The translations under genes and the position numbers were made by a program. A stretch of DNA of 64,000 nucleotides from Natronohydrobacter thiooxidans (lineage in GTDB: Bacteria > Pseudomonadota > Alphaproteobacteria > Rhodobacterales > Rhodobacteraceae), in NCBI RefSeq assembly GCF_001884735.1, contig NZ_MJAP01000012.1, positions 186,001 to 250,000 on the forward strand. The letters are read 5' to 3'. Below the pieces are notes generated by a model. It did not search any database, had not been told where the DNA came from, and worked only from the letters and a program-made list of their open reading frames with translations. Shown here one piece after another: positions 8,375 to 16,887 of the stretch; within the stretch, counting starts at the first letter, position 1, and the number at the start of each line of letters is the position of its first letter.

Positions 8375-9220
8375 TCAGGCCAGCGCGACAGCCACTGCGT
8401 CGCTCAACCGTACCGTGGGCCGGTTCAGCAAGCCGGACAATGTGCCGCTGTCATCCGCCAGCCATCCGTCTCCGGCCTTCACATCCGCATCGACCAGCAA
8501 TTGCGCGAAACCGGATGGCAGGCCCAGACTTTCAAGGATGCCCTGATAGACATCACCCGGCAGATCATTATAGGGCAGGGGCTTGCCGGTTTGCCGCGAC
8601 ACCTCTGCCGCAAGCTCGGTCAGGGTGAAGCCTTCATCCCCGGCCAGCTCATAGACCTTGCCCGCATGCGCCGGATCAGCCGCAGCCACTGCCAGCGCCT
8701 GCGCGTAATCAGCACGGGTCGCGGGCGTGAAGCGGGCGTCACCGGCCGAGCCGATCAGCGCCCCGGCACCGATGGCCCCGCCAAGATTGGCGGTCCAGTT
8801 CTCGGTATACCACCCATTGCGCAGGATCGTCGCCTGCAGGCCAGAGGCCGCGATAATCTCTTCGGTCGCCGCATGATCCACTGCAATCAGAAGCGGCGAG
8901 CGGTCAGCTTTCAGAATCGAGGTATAGAGGATCCGCCCGACCCCTGCAGCCTTGGCCGCCTCGATCACATTGCGATGCTGGCCAATGCGGTCATTGAAAT
9001 CACTGGAGGAAATCAGCGCCAGCGTCGTGACACCCTGAAGCGCGGCAACCATCCCGTCAGGGTCGGTATAGTCAAAGGCCCGTGCCGGAACCCCCAGATC
9101 GGCGACTTTGCCGGGGTCGCGCGCCAGCGCCACGATCTGGGCCGGGTCGGCAAGGGTCTTGAGATGGGCAATGGCAAGGCGGCCAAGCTGGCCGCTGGCG
9201 CCGGTGATGGCAATGGTCAT
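8375..9220 (-). CDS. NAD(P)H-dependent quinone oxidoreductase, QorB/YtfG-like (NmrA-type Rossmann protein)
   Basis: This 281-residue atypical short-chain dehydrogenase has the N-terminal nucleotide-binding motif GASGQLGRLA and the family tracts VGRILYTSILKADRSPL and LRNGWYTENW. It looks like E. coli QorB (YtfG), an NADPH quinone reductase. It is divergent from an HxlR-type regulator, the same arrangement as ytfG/ytfH in E. coli, which strengthens the call. The likely role is detoxification of quinones or other electrophiles, fitting next to an aromatic-ring pathway, but the substrate is not shown by the sequence. Confidence 0.85.
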   Translation of the reverse strand: MTIAITGASGQLGRLAIAHLKTLADPAQIVALARDPGKVADLGVPARAFDYTDPDGMVAALQGVTTLALISSSDFNDRIGQHRNVIEAAKAAGVGRILYTSILKADRSPLLIAVDHAATEEIIAASGLQATILRNGWYTENWTANLGGAIGAGALIGSAGDARFTPATRADYAQALAVAAADPAHAGKVYELAGDEGFTLTELAAEVSRQTGKPLPYNDLPGDVYQGILESLGLPSGFAQLLVDADVKAGDGWLADDSGTLSGLLNRPTVRLSDAVAVALA

Positions 9221-9262
9221 GAATGCACCTCTTGTTGCGTTGACAGGGGCTAGATAACGGAA

Positions 9263-9281
9263 TACTTATCAAAAGGAAGTA
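9263..9281. promoter_or_regulatory. Candidate HxlR-type operator between qorB-like and regulator genes
   Basis: TACTT at 9263-9267 and AAGTA at 9277-9281 form inverted arms separated by 9 bp in the 86-bp divergent gap. This resembles the TACT/AGTA half-sites described for YodB/QorR-type HxlR regulators. The assignment rests on the motif and position only. Confidence 0.45.
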
Positions 9282-9306
9282 CGCACAAAAATGTAAGTGT
9301 AAGAAA

Positions 9307-9672
9307 ATGTCCGATATCAGCCTGATTGACAGAAAACCGGATGTCCTCAGCGAGAAATGCCCGTCGCGCCGGGTATTGAATCATGTGACCAGTCGCTGGG
9401 GCGTGCTGGTCCTGATCGCGCTGCAGGACGGCACCCATCGTTTCAGCAACCTGCGCCGCCGGATCGGTGGCGTGTCGGAACGCATGCTGGCGCAAACCCT
9501 GCGCGTGCTGGAGGAAGACGGCTTCATCCAGCGAACCGCCTATCCGGTCGTCCCGCCGCATGTCGAATACGATCTGACACCGCTCGGCCAGACAGTCGCC
9601 GAGAAGGTCCATGCGCTGGCCGCTTGTATCGAGGACAATCTCGGCCAGATTCTGGCAACCCAGGACGCCTGA
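9307..9672 (+). CDS. HxlR-family (DUF24) winged-helix regulator
   Basis: The 121-residue protein is a single MarR-like winged helix of the HxlR family, with core tracts VLVLIALQDGTHRFSNLRRR and SERMLAQTLRVLEEDGFI. A cysteine near the N-terminus, in EKCPSRR (about residue 18), sits where redox-sensing members such as HypR, YodB and QorR carry their reactive thiol. It is therefore likely a quinone- or disulfide-stress-responsive regulator of the divergent QorB-like gene. Confidence 0.88.
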   Translation: MSDISLIDRKPDVLSEKCPSRRVLNHVTSRWGVLVLIALQDGTHRFSNLRRRIGGVSERMLAQTLRVLEEDGFIQRTAYPVVPPHVEYDLTPLGQTVAEKVHALAACIEDNLGQILATQDA

Positions 9673-9741
9673 CACCGCAAGGCGCAGCAATCTCGCCTGG
9701 GGTCCGAGTTATGTCTAAGCGAAACCGGCCCGCCGGATGAC

Positions 9742-9770
9742 TTGATTTTGTTCTCCTTATGTTCTATATT
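9742..9770 (+). promoter_or_regulatory. Promoter with alphaproteobacterial LexA (SOS) box
   Basis: TTGATT (9742-9747) and TATATT (9765-9770) are separated by exactly 17 bp. The spacer contains GTTC at 9750-9753 and GTTC at 9761-9764 with 7 bp between, the direct-repeat LexA box GTTC-N7-GTTC of alphaproteobacteria. A LexA dimer bound here would cover the RNA polymerase site. A ribosome-binding sequence AAAGGGAGAA lies between this promoter and the ATG at 9801. Confidence 0.72.
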
Positions 9771-9800
9771 CCGAACATATGCCGGAAAGGGAGAACCCTT

Positions 9801-10097
9801 ATGGAAGACACCACATTCGCCCCGCCTGCCACGCCGCGGCAAATTGCCTATGCGCGGGCGCTGGCCCTGCGCAACCAAACGCTTCTGCCGTGGGAGGTGC
9901 AGCAGGACCTTCGCGCCCTCAGCGCATGGATCGACGCACAGGCAAAGCTGAAACCTGCCGCAGCGCTTGACGCCCTGCCCTCGTCCCGGCAGGTCGCTTT
10001 CGCCGAACGCCTTGCCCGCATCAAACGCCGCGCCGTGCCGGATGAGTGCTTTCGCGACAAGGCGCTGATGTCGAAATGGATTGACGGGAACAAATAG
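9801..10097 (+). CDS. Small tandem-repeat protein under a LexA-type promoter, function unknown
   Basis: This 98-residue basic protein is not one I can name. It consists of two tandem copies of a roughly 35-residue unit: the first begins PRQIAYARALALRN and ends ALSAWID, the second begins SRQVAFAERLARIK and ends LMSKWID. The shared pattern is RQ-x-A-[YF]-A-x2-LA, then a Pro, then D-x4-S-x-WID. Each unit is probably a short helical bundle. AAAGGGAGAA precedes the ATG at 9801; an upstream in-frame ATG at 9759 lies inside the promoter and is rejected. The SOS-type promoter suggests induction by DNA damage, perhaps a nucleic-acid-binding role, but this is inference. Confidence 0.7.
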   Translation: MEDTTFAPPATPRQIAYARALALRNQTLLPWEVQQDLRALSAWIDAQAKLKPAAALDALPSSRQVAFAERLARIKRRAVPDECFRDKALMSKWIDGNK

Positions 10098-10116
10098 GCC
10101 GCTGCAGCTGCACTGC

Positions 10117-10160
10117 TTGAATATCGGTCATTATTACGCTATATTGCGACATAATGACCG
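10117..10160 (+). promoter_or_regulatory. Promoter and perfect inverted-repeat operator of the Xre/RES toxin-antitoxin operon
   Basis: A promoter TTGAAT (10117-10122), 17 bp, TATATT (10140-10145) is overlaid by a perfect 10-bp inverted repeat: CGGTCATTAT at 10125-10134 and ATAATGACCG at 10151-10160. The arms flank the -10 element, the usual arrangement for antitoxin autorepression. The right arm contains the ATG at 10154, so that start would be nearly leaderless. Confidence 0.72.
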
Positions 10161-10525
10161 ATTGGACCCGTGCCATGCATATCGCAAATTTCGCCGAAGC
10201 TGGACAATTCGAGCCGCGCAAGATCGCTGCGGCCCTGCGCACATCCGCCGAGGAAGTCGCGCTGACCGTGGGGCTCGGCAAGGATGCCTTGCAGCGGCGC
10301 ACCCGGATCAGCTCGGACAAGACCCAGCGCCGCCTGCGCGAACTGGTGGAGATCCTCAACAAGGTCGAACCGCGCTTCGGCTCGGAACTCATGGCCTATG
10401 CCTGGTACCGGTCCGAGCCGCTGCCCGGCTTTGACGGACGCACGGCAATGCAGCTTGTGCAGGAAGGCAAGGCGCAGCAGGTGCTGGAATATATTGATGC
10501 TGTCGATGCAGGCATTTTCGCCTGA
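10154..10525 (+). CDS. Xre/MbcA/ParS-family antitoxin (DUF2384)
   Basis: The 123-residue protein has an N-terminal helix-turn-helix-like part (FEPRKIAAALRTSAEEVALTVGL, about 19-41) and a C-terminal DUF2384 toxin-binding domain ending in the typical WYRSEPLPGFDGRTAMQLVQ and VLEYIDAVDAGIFA. It neutralises the RES toxin encoded immediately downstream, whose ATG overlaps its TGA. The start at 10154 lies inside the operator arm at about the predicted transcription start; Met8 at 10175 is an alternative that would leave a roughly 23-nt leader. Confidence 0.9.
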   Translation: MTDWTRAMHIANFAEAGQFEPRKIAAALRTSAEEVALTVGLGKDALQRRTRISSDKTQRRLRELVEILNKVEPRFGSELMAYAWYRSEPLPGFDGRTAMQLVQEGKAQQVLEYIDAVDAGIFA

Positions 10526-11037
10526 TGCCTCTGCGTGATGGGCGCTATACCGGGCCGCTCTTCCGCGCCCTGAACCCTGTCTATGCGCGCGAGCCGCTCT
10601 CGGGGCGCGGTGCGGCACTTCATGGCGGTCGCTTCAACCCCAAAGGAACGCCCGCGCTCTACACCGCCCTTGATCCTGCCACCGCATTGCGCGAGGCAAA
10701 TCAGGTTGGCAGCCTGCAGCCCACAACTCTCGTGTCCTACAGGGCAGATATCGGCCCGATCTTCGATACCGGCAACGCGGATGCACTCGCCAGCTACGAT
10801 CTGTCGGCACAGATACTCGCCGATCCCGGCTGGCGCGCCAAAATGCTCGATGGCCGCCCCGTTCCCACCCAGGATTTCGCGCGAACCCTCATCGCGGAGG
10901 GCTTCGCGGGCCTGCTCACGCGCAGCTTCGCCAAGGGTGCATCCGAGAGCAACCTGAACATCATCCTCTGGCGCTGGACCGGCGCGGGCTGTGCACTCGA
11001 ACTCGTCGATGATGAAAACCGTCTGGGGCGGATGTGA
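10525..11037 (+). CDS. RES-domain toxin
   Basis: The 170-residue protein is a RES-domain toxin of the ADP-ribosyltransferase-like group; characterised members degrade or modify NAD+ or a cellular target. The conserved Arg lies in the start of the domain (LFRALNP), the glycine-rich GRGAALHGGRFNPKG follows at about 31-45, the glutamate is in TALREANQ (about 56), and the later Ser region is in GLLTRSFAKGASESNLNIIL. It is translationally coupled to the antitoxin. On this replicon the pair may act as a plasmid-stabilising addiction module. Confidence 0.92.
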   Translation: MPLRDGRYTGPLFRALNPVYAREPLSGRGAALHGGRFNPKGTPALYTALDPATALREANQVGSLQPTTLVSYRADIGPIFDTGNADALASYDLSAQILADPGWRAKMLDGRPVPTQDFARTLIAEGFAGLLTRSFAKGASESNLNIILWRWTGAGCALELVDDENRLGRM

Positions 11038-11052
11038 CGCCGGACCGGATTT

Positions 11053-11967
11053 CTACCGCCGCAACTGCGCATCCAGCGTATCAAACGCCTTCTGAAAAAC
11101 ATTCTCATGCACATTCGGGATCAGTTCCTGATCATCCTCGGGCGCGGCAACCCAATCGGCGGTCCAGACCGCAAAAGTCTGATTGCGGTCGGTCAGCGGG
11201 TAAAGCCGCGCGCCGGCATGGTAGTTCAGCCAGAGCATCGGACTTTTCAGAATCCGGTAGCGAAACGCATGATCCTGGTCGGAAAGCAGCGTCAGTTGCT
11301 CATGCAGCTTCCCCTCGCCAAAGATGAAATCGCGCACGCCGGACACCTTGTCGGACCGCACACCGCCGATCATCTCCATCGAGGGGATATCCTCGTGCCA
11401 GTGCTTCATGCCCGCAAAATCACGCATCTTTTCCCAGACATCGGCCAGCGGCGCCCGGATCACGCTGGAGGTAAAGACCTTGGCAGGCCGCAATCCCTGC
11501 CAGCGCGCATCCGCAACAGGCGGCGCAGGCTGGGTCGCGATATACCCGGCCAGCGCATGCAATCCCTTGGCGAAAACCTCTGTCGAGATCAGCACAGAAT
11601 ATTTCCCGGCATCCTGCGGGGCTTCATCGAAACTGGCATGCCAGCGCACAAAGGTCGTATTTCCATTTGTCACCGGGATCAGTTCAAGCGTCGCGAGGTA
11701 ATTCTCGATCGGAAAGGCCGGGGTCTCGAAATTGTAGCGCAGCACATAGCGGCTGTCGTCCAGTTCCATCAGCCGTTCGCGCACGAAGGTGCCATCCGCA
11801 AGATGAAAGGCCCGGATACAGCCCACGCTATCCGCATCGCGCCCGCCTTCGATCTCGCTGTCAGTGACAGCCGGATTCCAGACCGGCATCGCGTTGAACG
11901 CGCGCAACACCGCCCAGACCTGCTCTACAGGTGCCGGGATGATGGTTGTCGCCAATGCTTCCGTCAT
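11053..11967 (-). CDS. Tandem SRPBCC (START-like/polyketide cyclase) domain protein
   Basis: This 304-residue protein contains two SRPBCC lipid- or small-molecule-binding domains in a row. Copy one covers about 1-145 (IIPAPVEQVWAVLRAFNAMPVWNP) and copy two about 160-304 (VIRAPLADVWEKMRDFAGMKHWHE); the matching helix and W-N/H-W-H motifs are visible in each. SRPBCC proteins bind hydrophobic ligands or catalyse cyclisation or aromatisation. It is the last gene of a minus-strand run behind the PEP-hydrolase-like and Tm-1-like genes, so it probably acts on the same unknown substrate. Confidence 0.85.
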   Translation of the reverse strand: MTEALATTIIPAPVEQVWAVLRAFNAMPVWNPAVTDSEIEGGRDADSVGCIRAFHLADGTFVRERLMELDDSRYVLRYNFETPAFPIENYLATLELIPVTNGNTTFVRWHASFDEAPQDAGKYSVLISTEVFAKGLHALAGYIATQPAPPVADARWQGLRPAKVFTSSVIRAPLADVWEKMRDFAGMKHWHEDIPSMEMIGGVRSDKVSGVRDFIFGEGKLHEQLTLLSDQDHAFRYRILKSPMLWLNYHAGARLYPLTDRNQTFAVWTADWVAAPEDDQELIPNVHENVFQKAFDTLDAQLRR

Positions 11968-11977
11968 GAGAGCCTCC

Positions 11978-12823
11978 TCAGAAAGTCAACGCCTTGAAAG
12001 CGCGGGTGGTTTCGCTGAGCGCGATCTCGGTCGGCAACCGCTCCATCGAGCTTGCGCCATAGAATCCATGGCAATGCCGCGCGCTGCGCAACACATAGGA
12101 CGCATCCTCGGGCGTGGCGATAGGACCGCCGTGACAGATGATCAGGATATCGGGGCGCACCTTCAATGCCGCCTTGCCCCATTCATCGATATCCTTCACG
12201 CAATCATCCAGCGACCGGACCGTTTCGGCGCCGATTGTCCCGCCAGAGGTCAGACCCATATGCATCACCAGAATATCCGCCCCGGCCTCGGCCATGGCCA
12301 CGGCCTCGGATGCGGAAAAGACATAGGGCGTGGTCAGCATGTCACGTTCATGCGCCATGCGGATCATGTCCACTTCCAGCGCATAGCTCATGCCGGTTTC
12401 TTCCAGATTCTGACGAAACACCCCGTCAATCAGCCCCACGGTCGGGAAATTCTGCACCCCGGCCAGCCCCATCGCCTTCAGCCGGTCCAGATGCTGCTCC
12501 ATCATCACAAAAGGATCGGTCCCGTTCACCCCGGCCAGAACCGGCGTGCTGCGCACCACAGGCAAGACCTCGCGCGCCATATCGACGACGATTTCATTGG
12601 CATTGCCATAGGCCAGCAGCCCTGCCAGCGACCCACGCCCCGCCATCCGGTAGCGTCCGGAATTGTAGATCACGATCAGATCGATGCCGCCATTCTCCTC
12701 GCTCTTGGCGGACAGCCCGGTTCCGGCGCCCCCGCCAATGATCGGGACGCGACGCGCCGCCATGTCCTGAAAACGGCGCATCAATGTGGCACGGTCGCGA
12801 TGAGGGGTTCGGATCTGGTTCAT
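11978..12823 (-). CDS. Phosphoenolpyruvate-hydrolase-family TIM-barrel protein
   Basis: The 281-residue protein belongs to the PEP hydrolase / TIM-barrel signal transduction family. Visible signatures are [49 protein letters not shown] and the C-terminal phosphate-binding-like [10 protein letters not shown]. Its ATG overlaps the stop of the Tm-1-like gene (ATGA). Plant Tm-1 proteins carry these two modules fused in the same order, so this gene equals the C-terminal half of Tm-1. The reaction of the bacterial family is not established. Confidence 0.9.
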   Translation of the reverse strand: MNQIRTPHRDRATLMRRFQDMAARRVPIIGGGAGTGLSAKSEENGGIDLIVIYNSGRYRMAGRGSLAGLLAYGNANEIVVDMAREVLPVVRSTPVLAGVNGTDPFVMMEQHLDRLKAMGLAGVQNFPTVGLIDGVFRQNLEETGMSYALEVDMIRMAHERDMLTTPYVFSASEAVAMAEAGADILVMHMGLTSGGTIGAETVRSLDDCVKDIDEWGKAALKVRPDILIICHGGPIATPEDASYVLRSARHCHGFYGASSMERLPTEIALSETTRAFKALTF

Positions 12824-14022
12824 GAGAGCATCCTGAGAAATTCGGCGGCCATCGCCTGCGCGAAAGCCGGATCGTTGACATGCAGAGGGAGTTCAATGAG
12901 CTGCCGCCTGGGGCCGGGACGGAAGGTCTCGCGTATCGCGGCAAAAAGCGCGTCATTGGCCGCCGGGTCGTGGAAGGGCTGGCCGGGCGCATCCACCGCC
13001 GAAACCCCGTTCAGCGGAAGAAACAACGCAACCGGGCCATCGCAGCGGTTCAACCGCTCGGTCAGGAAATGCGCGATCTGCACGTTTTCCTCGGGCGTGG
13101 TGCGCATGAGCGTGATCTGCGGATTATGCACCAGCAGATTGCGCGCCTTGAACCGTTCCGGCACCGTGTCGCGGCCATTGAAATTGACCATATCGACCGC
13201 GCCCACCGACCCGACCCATGGCAGCCCGGTCCGCGCGATCACGCCGTAGCGATCCGCCGAACAGGGCATGACACCGCCCACCAGATGATCGGCAATCTCC
13301 GTGGCCGTGACATCCAGCACACCCGCCAGCAAACCGGATTCCGCGAGCTTCTCCATCGCCGCGCCGCCGGTTCCGGTGGCATGAAAGACGAAAGGTTCGG
13401 CCTGACCGGCCAGCGCCGCGCGCAGATGATCAACACAGGCGGTTGTGACGCCGAACATGGTTATCCCCACACCCGGCAGATCGCCCTTGTCCTCCGTCAC
13501 CGGATTAAGCGCCATGCCCGCCGCAGCATGGGCCGCATTGGCGATGACGCGGCGGCTGATCGCGTTCAGACCGGCCACATCCGTGACCGACGGCATCATG
13601 CCCAGATCCGTGGCGCCCACATATTGCGCCACCTGCCCCGAGGCCACGGTCGACAGCATCAGCTTCGGCACACCCACGGGCAAGGCCCGCATGGCCTGCG
13701 TCACAAGCGCTGTGTTGCCCGATCCGCCAAGGCCCAGCACCGCTCCGATATCCTCGCGCGCCAGCAGCCAGCGCGTCAGCGCATCCGCCATCGCTGTGAT
13801 GGCTGCGCCCCGGTCCTCCAGCCCCAGCACGGCCCCGGCCCCATCGGGGTGACAGGAAGCGACCTCGGTCGCCGTGACATCGGCGCGCGCGCCAGCCCCG
13901 CGCGTGCCCACATCCACCAGCACCGGCACCGCCCCCATGGCCCGGACACGTTCGCAGGCATAGGACAATTCATCCTCTTTGGTGTCGCAGGTGCCGATCA
14001 CATAGACGCGTCTAATGGCCAT
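12820..14022 (-). CDS. Tm-1-like ATP-binding-domain protein (UPF0261)
   Basis: The 400-residue protein matches UPF0261, the N-terminal module of the tomato Tm-1 antiviral protein. The start ([19 protein letters not shown]), the central [21 protein letters not shown] and [16 protein letters not shown] tracts, and the [17 protein letters not shown] motif are all typical. It overlaps livF upstream by 11 bp and the TIM-barrel gene downstream by 4 bp, so importer and enzymes appear to form one transcription unit. The bacterial function is unknown; a metabolic role on the imported substrate is inferred. Confidence 0.9.
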   Translation of the reverse strand: MAIRRVYVIGTCDTKEDELSYACERVRAMGAVPVLVDVGTRGAGARADVTATEVASCHPDGAGAVLGLEDRGAAITAMADALTRWLLAREDIGAVLGLGGSGNTALVTQAMRALPVGVPKLMLSTVASGQVAQYVGATDLGMMPSVTDVAGLNAISRRVIANAAHAAAGMALNPVTEDKGDLPGVGITMFGVTTACVDHLRAALAGQAEPFVFHATGTGGAAMEKLAESGLLAGVLDVTATEIADHLVGGVMPCSADRYGVIARTGLPWVGSVGAVDMVNFNGRDTVPERFKARNLLVHNPQITLMRTTPEENVQIAHFLTERLNRCDGPVALFLPLNGVSAVDAPGQPFHDPAANDALFAAIRETFRPGPRRQLIELPLHVNDPAFAQAMAAEFLRMLS

Positions 14023-14719
14023 GGCTGACCCCCAGATAGCGGTTCTTCAACTCGCGGTCGCGCGCCAGTTCAGCAGAGCCGACCGTCGCCGCGATCCGCC
14101 CCGTCACCATGATCGACACCTCATCCGCGACCGAGGTGGCAACGCGCAGGTTCTGCTCGATCAGCAACAGCCCCATGCCTTCCTGCGCGATGGTGCGCAG
14201 CACTTCGATCAGATGATCCACGATCACCGGTGCCAGCCCTTCCGAGGGCTCGTCCATGATCACCAGACGCGGATTCATCAACAGCGCACGCGAAATGGCC
14301 AGCATCTGCTGTTCGCCGCCCGAAAGCTGGTTGCCCCCGTTCTTGCGCCGCTCGGCCAGACGCGGAAAGGTGTCATAGACCCGCTCGATGGTCCAGGGCG
14401 GGTTGCCGCGCTGCGCGACCAGTCGCAGATGCTCATGCACCGAAAGCGAGGGAAAGACCCGCCGCCCCTGCGGCACAATCGCCATGCCACTGCGCGCAAC
14501 CTTGCCCGTGCCAAGGCCCAGAATCTCCTTGCCGTCAAGCTTCGCACTGCCGCTGGCCGCAACCATGCCCATCAGCGCCGAGCACATCGTGGTCTTGCCC
14601 ATGCCGTTGCGCCCGATCACCGAAACCGGCTTCTCACCGACCGACAGGCTGACGCCCTGCAGGATCGTCGCCTTGCCGAAGCGCACATGCATATCGCGAA
14701 TTTCCAGAGCACCGCGCAT
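14012..14719 (-). CDS. livF: Branched-chain-type ABC transporter ATP-binding protein LivF
   Basis: The 235-residue ATPase has Walker A GRNGMGKTT (about 37-45), signature LSGGEQQML (about 132), Walker B RLVIMDEPSEGL and a switch histidine replaced in LLIEQNL, as usual in LivF proteins. The ATG at 14719 overlaps the TGA of livG. It forms the importer with livG, livH, livM and the binding protein encoded in the same cluster. Confidence 0.92.
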   Translation of the reverse strand: MRGALEIRDMHVRFGKATILQGVSLSVGEKPVSVIGRNGMGKTTMCSALMGMVAASGSAKLDGKEILGLGTGKVARSGMAIVPQGRRVFPSLSVHEHLRLVAQRGNPPWTIERVYDTFPRLAERRKNGGNQLSGGEQQMLAISRALLMNPRLVIMDEPSEGLAPVIVDHLIEVLRTIAQEGMGLLLIEQNLRVATSVADEVSIMVTGRIAATVGSAELARDRELKNRYLGVSHGH

Positions 14720-15489
14720 CAATGCCCCTCCCCGAGATAGATTGCCTGCACCATCGGATCATCGGCCACCTTGTCGGAGGTGGACTCGACCACCACTTCG
14801 CCGTCCTTCATCACGGTCACTTTCTCGGAATTGGCCAGTGCCACATCCATGTCATGCTCGATCAGGATCAGCGTCAGATCGCGCGGCAGCTCCGCCATCA
14901 GCGCCACCAGTTCCGGGCGCTCGGCGGCGGATAGTCCGGCAGCGGGTTCATCCAGCATCAGCAGCCGCGGGCTACCGGCCAGTGCCATGCCGATCTCGAC
15001 CTGTCGGCGCTGGCCATGCGACACCGCATCAATGCGCGTATCAAGGATATGATCCACCCGCACCTGCTGCGCCAGTTCCTGCACGCGCACCAGATCAGCG
15101 CTGCCCTTCCCGGCCTTGAGCAACGAAAACCGCCCCGGTTTCATCGCGCGCACCGCCAGATACAGGTTTTCCCGCACCGTCAGACCGCTGAACAGGGTCG
15201 AGCTCTGATAGGTGCGTCCAATACCAAGGCGCGCGCGCCGATGCGGTTTGAGCTGCGAAATATCAGTGCCGAAAAAGGTGATCTTGCCCGATGTGGGCGG
15301 GTAGTCGCCGCAGATCGTGTTGAAAAGCGTGGTTTTGCCCGCGCCGTTCGGTCCCAGAATCGCGCGGCGTTCGCCCTGTTCGATCCGCAGGGTCACGTCA
15401 CTGACCGCCCGGAGCGCGCCAAACCGGCGGCCCACGCCTTCCAGCGTCAGGGCGGGCAGGTCAGAAGAATGAGAGGGTGACGCAGACAT
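14719..15489 (-). CDS. livG: Branched-chain-type ABC transporter ATP-binding protein LivG
   Basis: The 256-residue ATPase has Walker A GPNGAGKTTL, a Q-loop region GIGRTYQSSTLF, signature VSHGQRRQVEI (a variant of LSGGQ), Walker B LLMLDEPAAGL and LILIEHDMD. The ATG at 15489 is chosen because an AGGAA stretch precedes it. It is separated from the upstream binding-protein gene by a strong hairpin at 15511-15540. Confidence 0.92.
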   Translation of the reverse strand: MSASPSHSSDLPALTLEGVGRRFGALRAVSDVTLRIEQGERRAILGPNGAGKTTLFNTICGDYPPTSGKITFFGTDISQLKPHRRARLGIGRTYQSSTLFSGLTVRENLYLAVRAMKPGRFSLLKAGKGSADLVRVQELAQQVRVDHILDTRIDAVSHGQRRQVEIGMALAGSPRLLMLDEPAAGLSAAERPELVALMAELPRDLTLILIEHDMDVALANSEKVTVMKDGEVVVESTSDKVADDPMVQAIYLGEGH

Positions 15490-15510
15490 CAGAATTCCTG
15501 TCTTGAAGCG

Positions 15511-15540
15511 CCTGCCCCCGATCCCTTCACCGGGGGCAGG
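15511..15540 (-). terminator. Hairpin between the binding-protein gene and livG
   Basis: CCTGCCCCCG and CGGGGGCAGG form a perfect 10-bp stem with a 10-nt loop. No uridine run follows on the minus strand, so it is more likely an mRNA-stabilising or partial-attenuation hairpin behind the highly expressed binding protein than a full terminator. Confidence 0.65.
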
Positions 15541-15550
15541 CATGATCCGA

Positions 15551-16816
15551 TCAGCGCGCAGGCGGGCAATCGGGATTGTCGCGAGAGGGCGAACCGAGCG
15601 CGAGGAAAGCTTCCTGCTCCATGCCGAGTGTCTGGCTGACATTCTCGGTGCGGCCAAAGGCTTCGGTCCGCATGGTGCCGCCGTCATTGACGATACGGGT
15701 CAGGAAGATATCCGAGATCGCCTGCCGGTTATGGTCAAGAGCGACATTCGCACCGGTCGGGGCCGTGAACTCAGCCGAGGCCAGCGCAGCCTGGAAAGCC
15801 TGCTGATTGTCCGACAGATCGCCACCCACTTCCTCCAGCGCCTGAATCACGGCGATGGTGTTGGTGTAGTAGTTCACCGCATGGATCGAGGGCGAGTCGA
15901 ACCCTTCAGAGCCCCAGCGCTCGCGATAGCGCGCGACGAAATCCTGCCAGTTCGGATCTTCGTTCAGATCGGCAATCGGACCTGCGGCCACCATGCCTTC
16001 CATCAGGCTCTGATGCGGGCCGCGCGCGGACAGCAGCGTCTGGTCGGCAGTGATCGAGCCGCCGATGATCGGCAGATCGCCACCCACTTCGGCATACTGC
16101 GTCAGGAAGGCCAGAGCGTCCGTGCCACCTTGAATCAGCACCACCGCATCCACATCGGACGGGAATTGCGCGATGATCGACGAGAAATCGGTCGTGTTCA
16201 GCGGCGACCAGAGCTTGGTCACAGCCCCGCCCAATTCGCAGTATTCATGCATGAAGCCGAAAACCTGCGCATAGGGGAACGCATAATCCGCCGCGACAAG
16301 GGCCACATGGCGCGAGCCCATTTCCTCATAGGCATAAGTGCCCAGACCGGCCATCCATTGCGTGCCTTCGGTGTTGAAGCGGAAGAAATTAGGCGAAGGA
16401 TCGCGCAGCGTGGTATCCGCCGCCCCGGACGAGCCGTTGACGATTGTCTTGCCTTCCAACGTGCGCGAATAGTCGCGCAGCGCGATGCCCTCTGCCCCCG
16501 AAAGCGGGCCGATGATGATATCAACGTCATCCTGCTCGATCAGTTTGCGGGCCCGTGCCAGCGCCACATCGGGCGTCGCATTCGAGGATTCGCGGATCCA
16601 TTCGATCTGCCGCCCGCCAACCGTGTAGTCGATCGCCTCGAAAGCCATTTCCATGGCGCGATAAGCATCCTGGCCCCCGGTGGCAAAAGGGCCTTCCAGC
16701 GTCGTGATCGACCCGATACGGATCGGGCCATCCTGCGCCAGCGCACCCGTGACGGCAAACATCGCCGCAACTGTACCCATCGCCCAGGCGACAGTTTTCC
16801 TGCGAGAAATCAACAT
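15551..16816 (-). CDS. Branched-chain-type ABC transporter substrate-binding protein
   Basis: The 421-residue periplasmic binding protein begins with a signal peptide (basic ISRRKTVAWAMG, hydrophobic stretch, cleavage after ALA at about residue 27). The mature part starts PIRIGSITTLEGPFATGG, typical of the LivJ/amide-binding family, with later DIIIGPLSGAEG and VVLIQGGTDALAFL. It supplies ligand specificity to the importer with livHMGF. The ligand cannot be inferred from sequence; the family binds amino acids, amides, urea and aromatic acids. Confidence 0.92.
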   Translation of the reverse strand: MLISRRKTVAWAMGTVAAMFAVTGALAQDGPIRIGSITTLEGPFATGGQDAYRAMEMAFEAIDYTVGGRQIEWIRESSNATPDVALARARKLIEQDDVDIIIGPLSGAEGIALRDYSRTLEGKTIVNGSSGAADTTLRDPSPNFFRFNTEGTQWMAGLGTYAYEEMGSRHVALVAADYAFPYAQVFGFMHEYCELGGAVTKLWSPLNTTDFSSIIAQFPSDVDAVVLIQGGTDALAFLTQYAEVGGDLPIIGGSITADQTLLSARGPHQSLMEGMVAAGPIADLNEDPNWQDFVARYRERWGSEGFDSPSIHAVNYYTNTIAVIQALEEVGGDLSDNQQAFQAALASAEFTAPTGANVALDHNRQAISDIFLTRIVNDGGTMRTEAFGRTENVSQTLGMEQEAFLALGSPSRDNPDCPPAR

Positions 16817-16887
16817 TAGTGGTCTCCTCCGTGTTGCGCCGGGCTTCCTCCTCCCGGCAAAGATATCTTGAACCCTTCACTCAGCTC

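Noticed and set aside
15503..16819. 438-residue plus-strand open frame opposite the importer binding protein
   Set aside because: The minus strand encodes a clear signal peptide and LivJ-type domain; the plus-strand frame lacks any recognisable domain.
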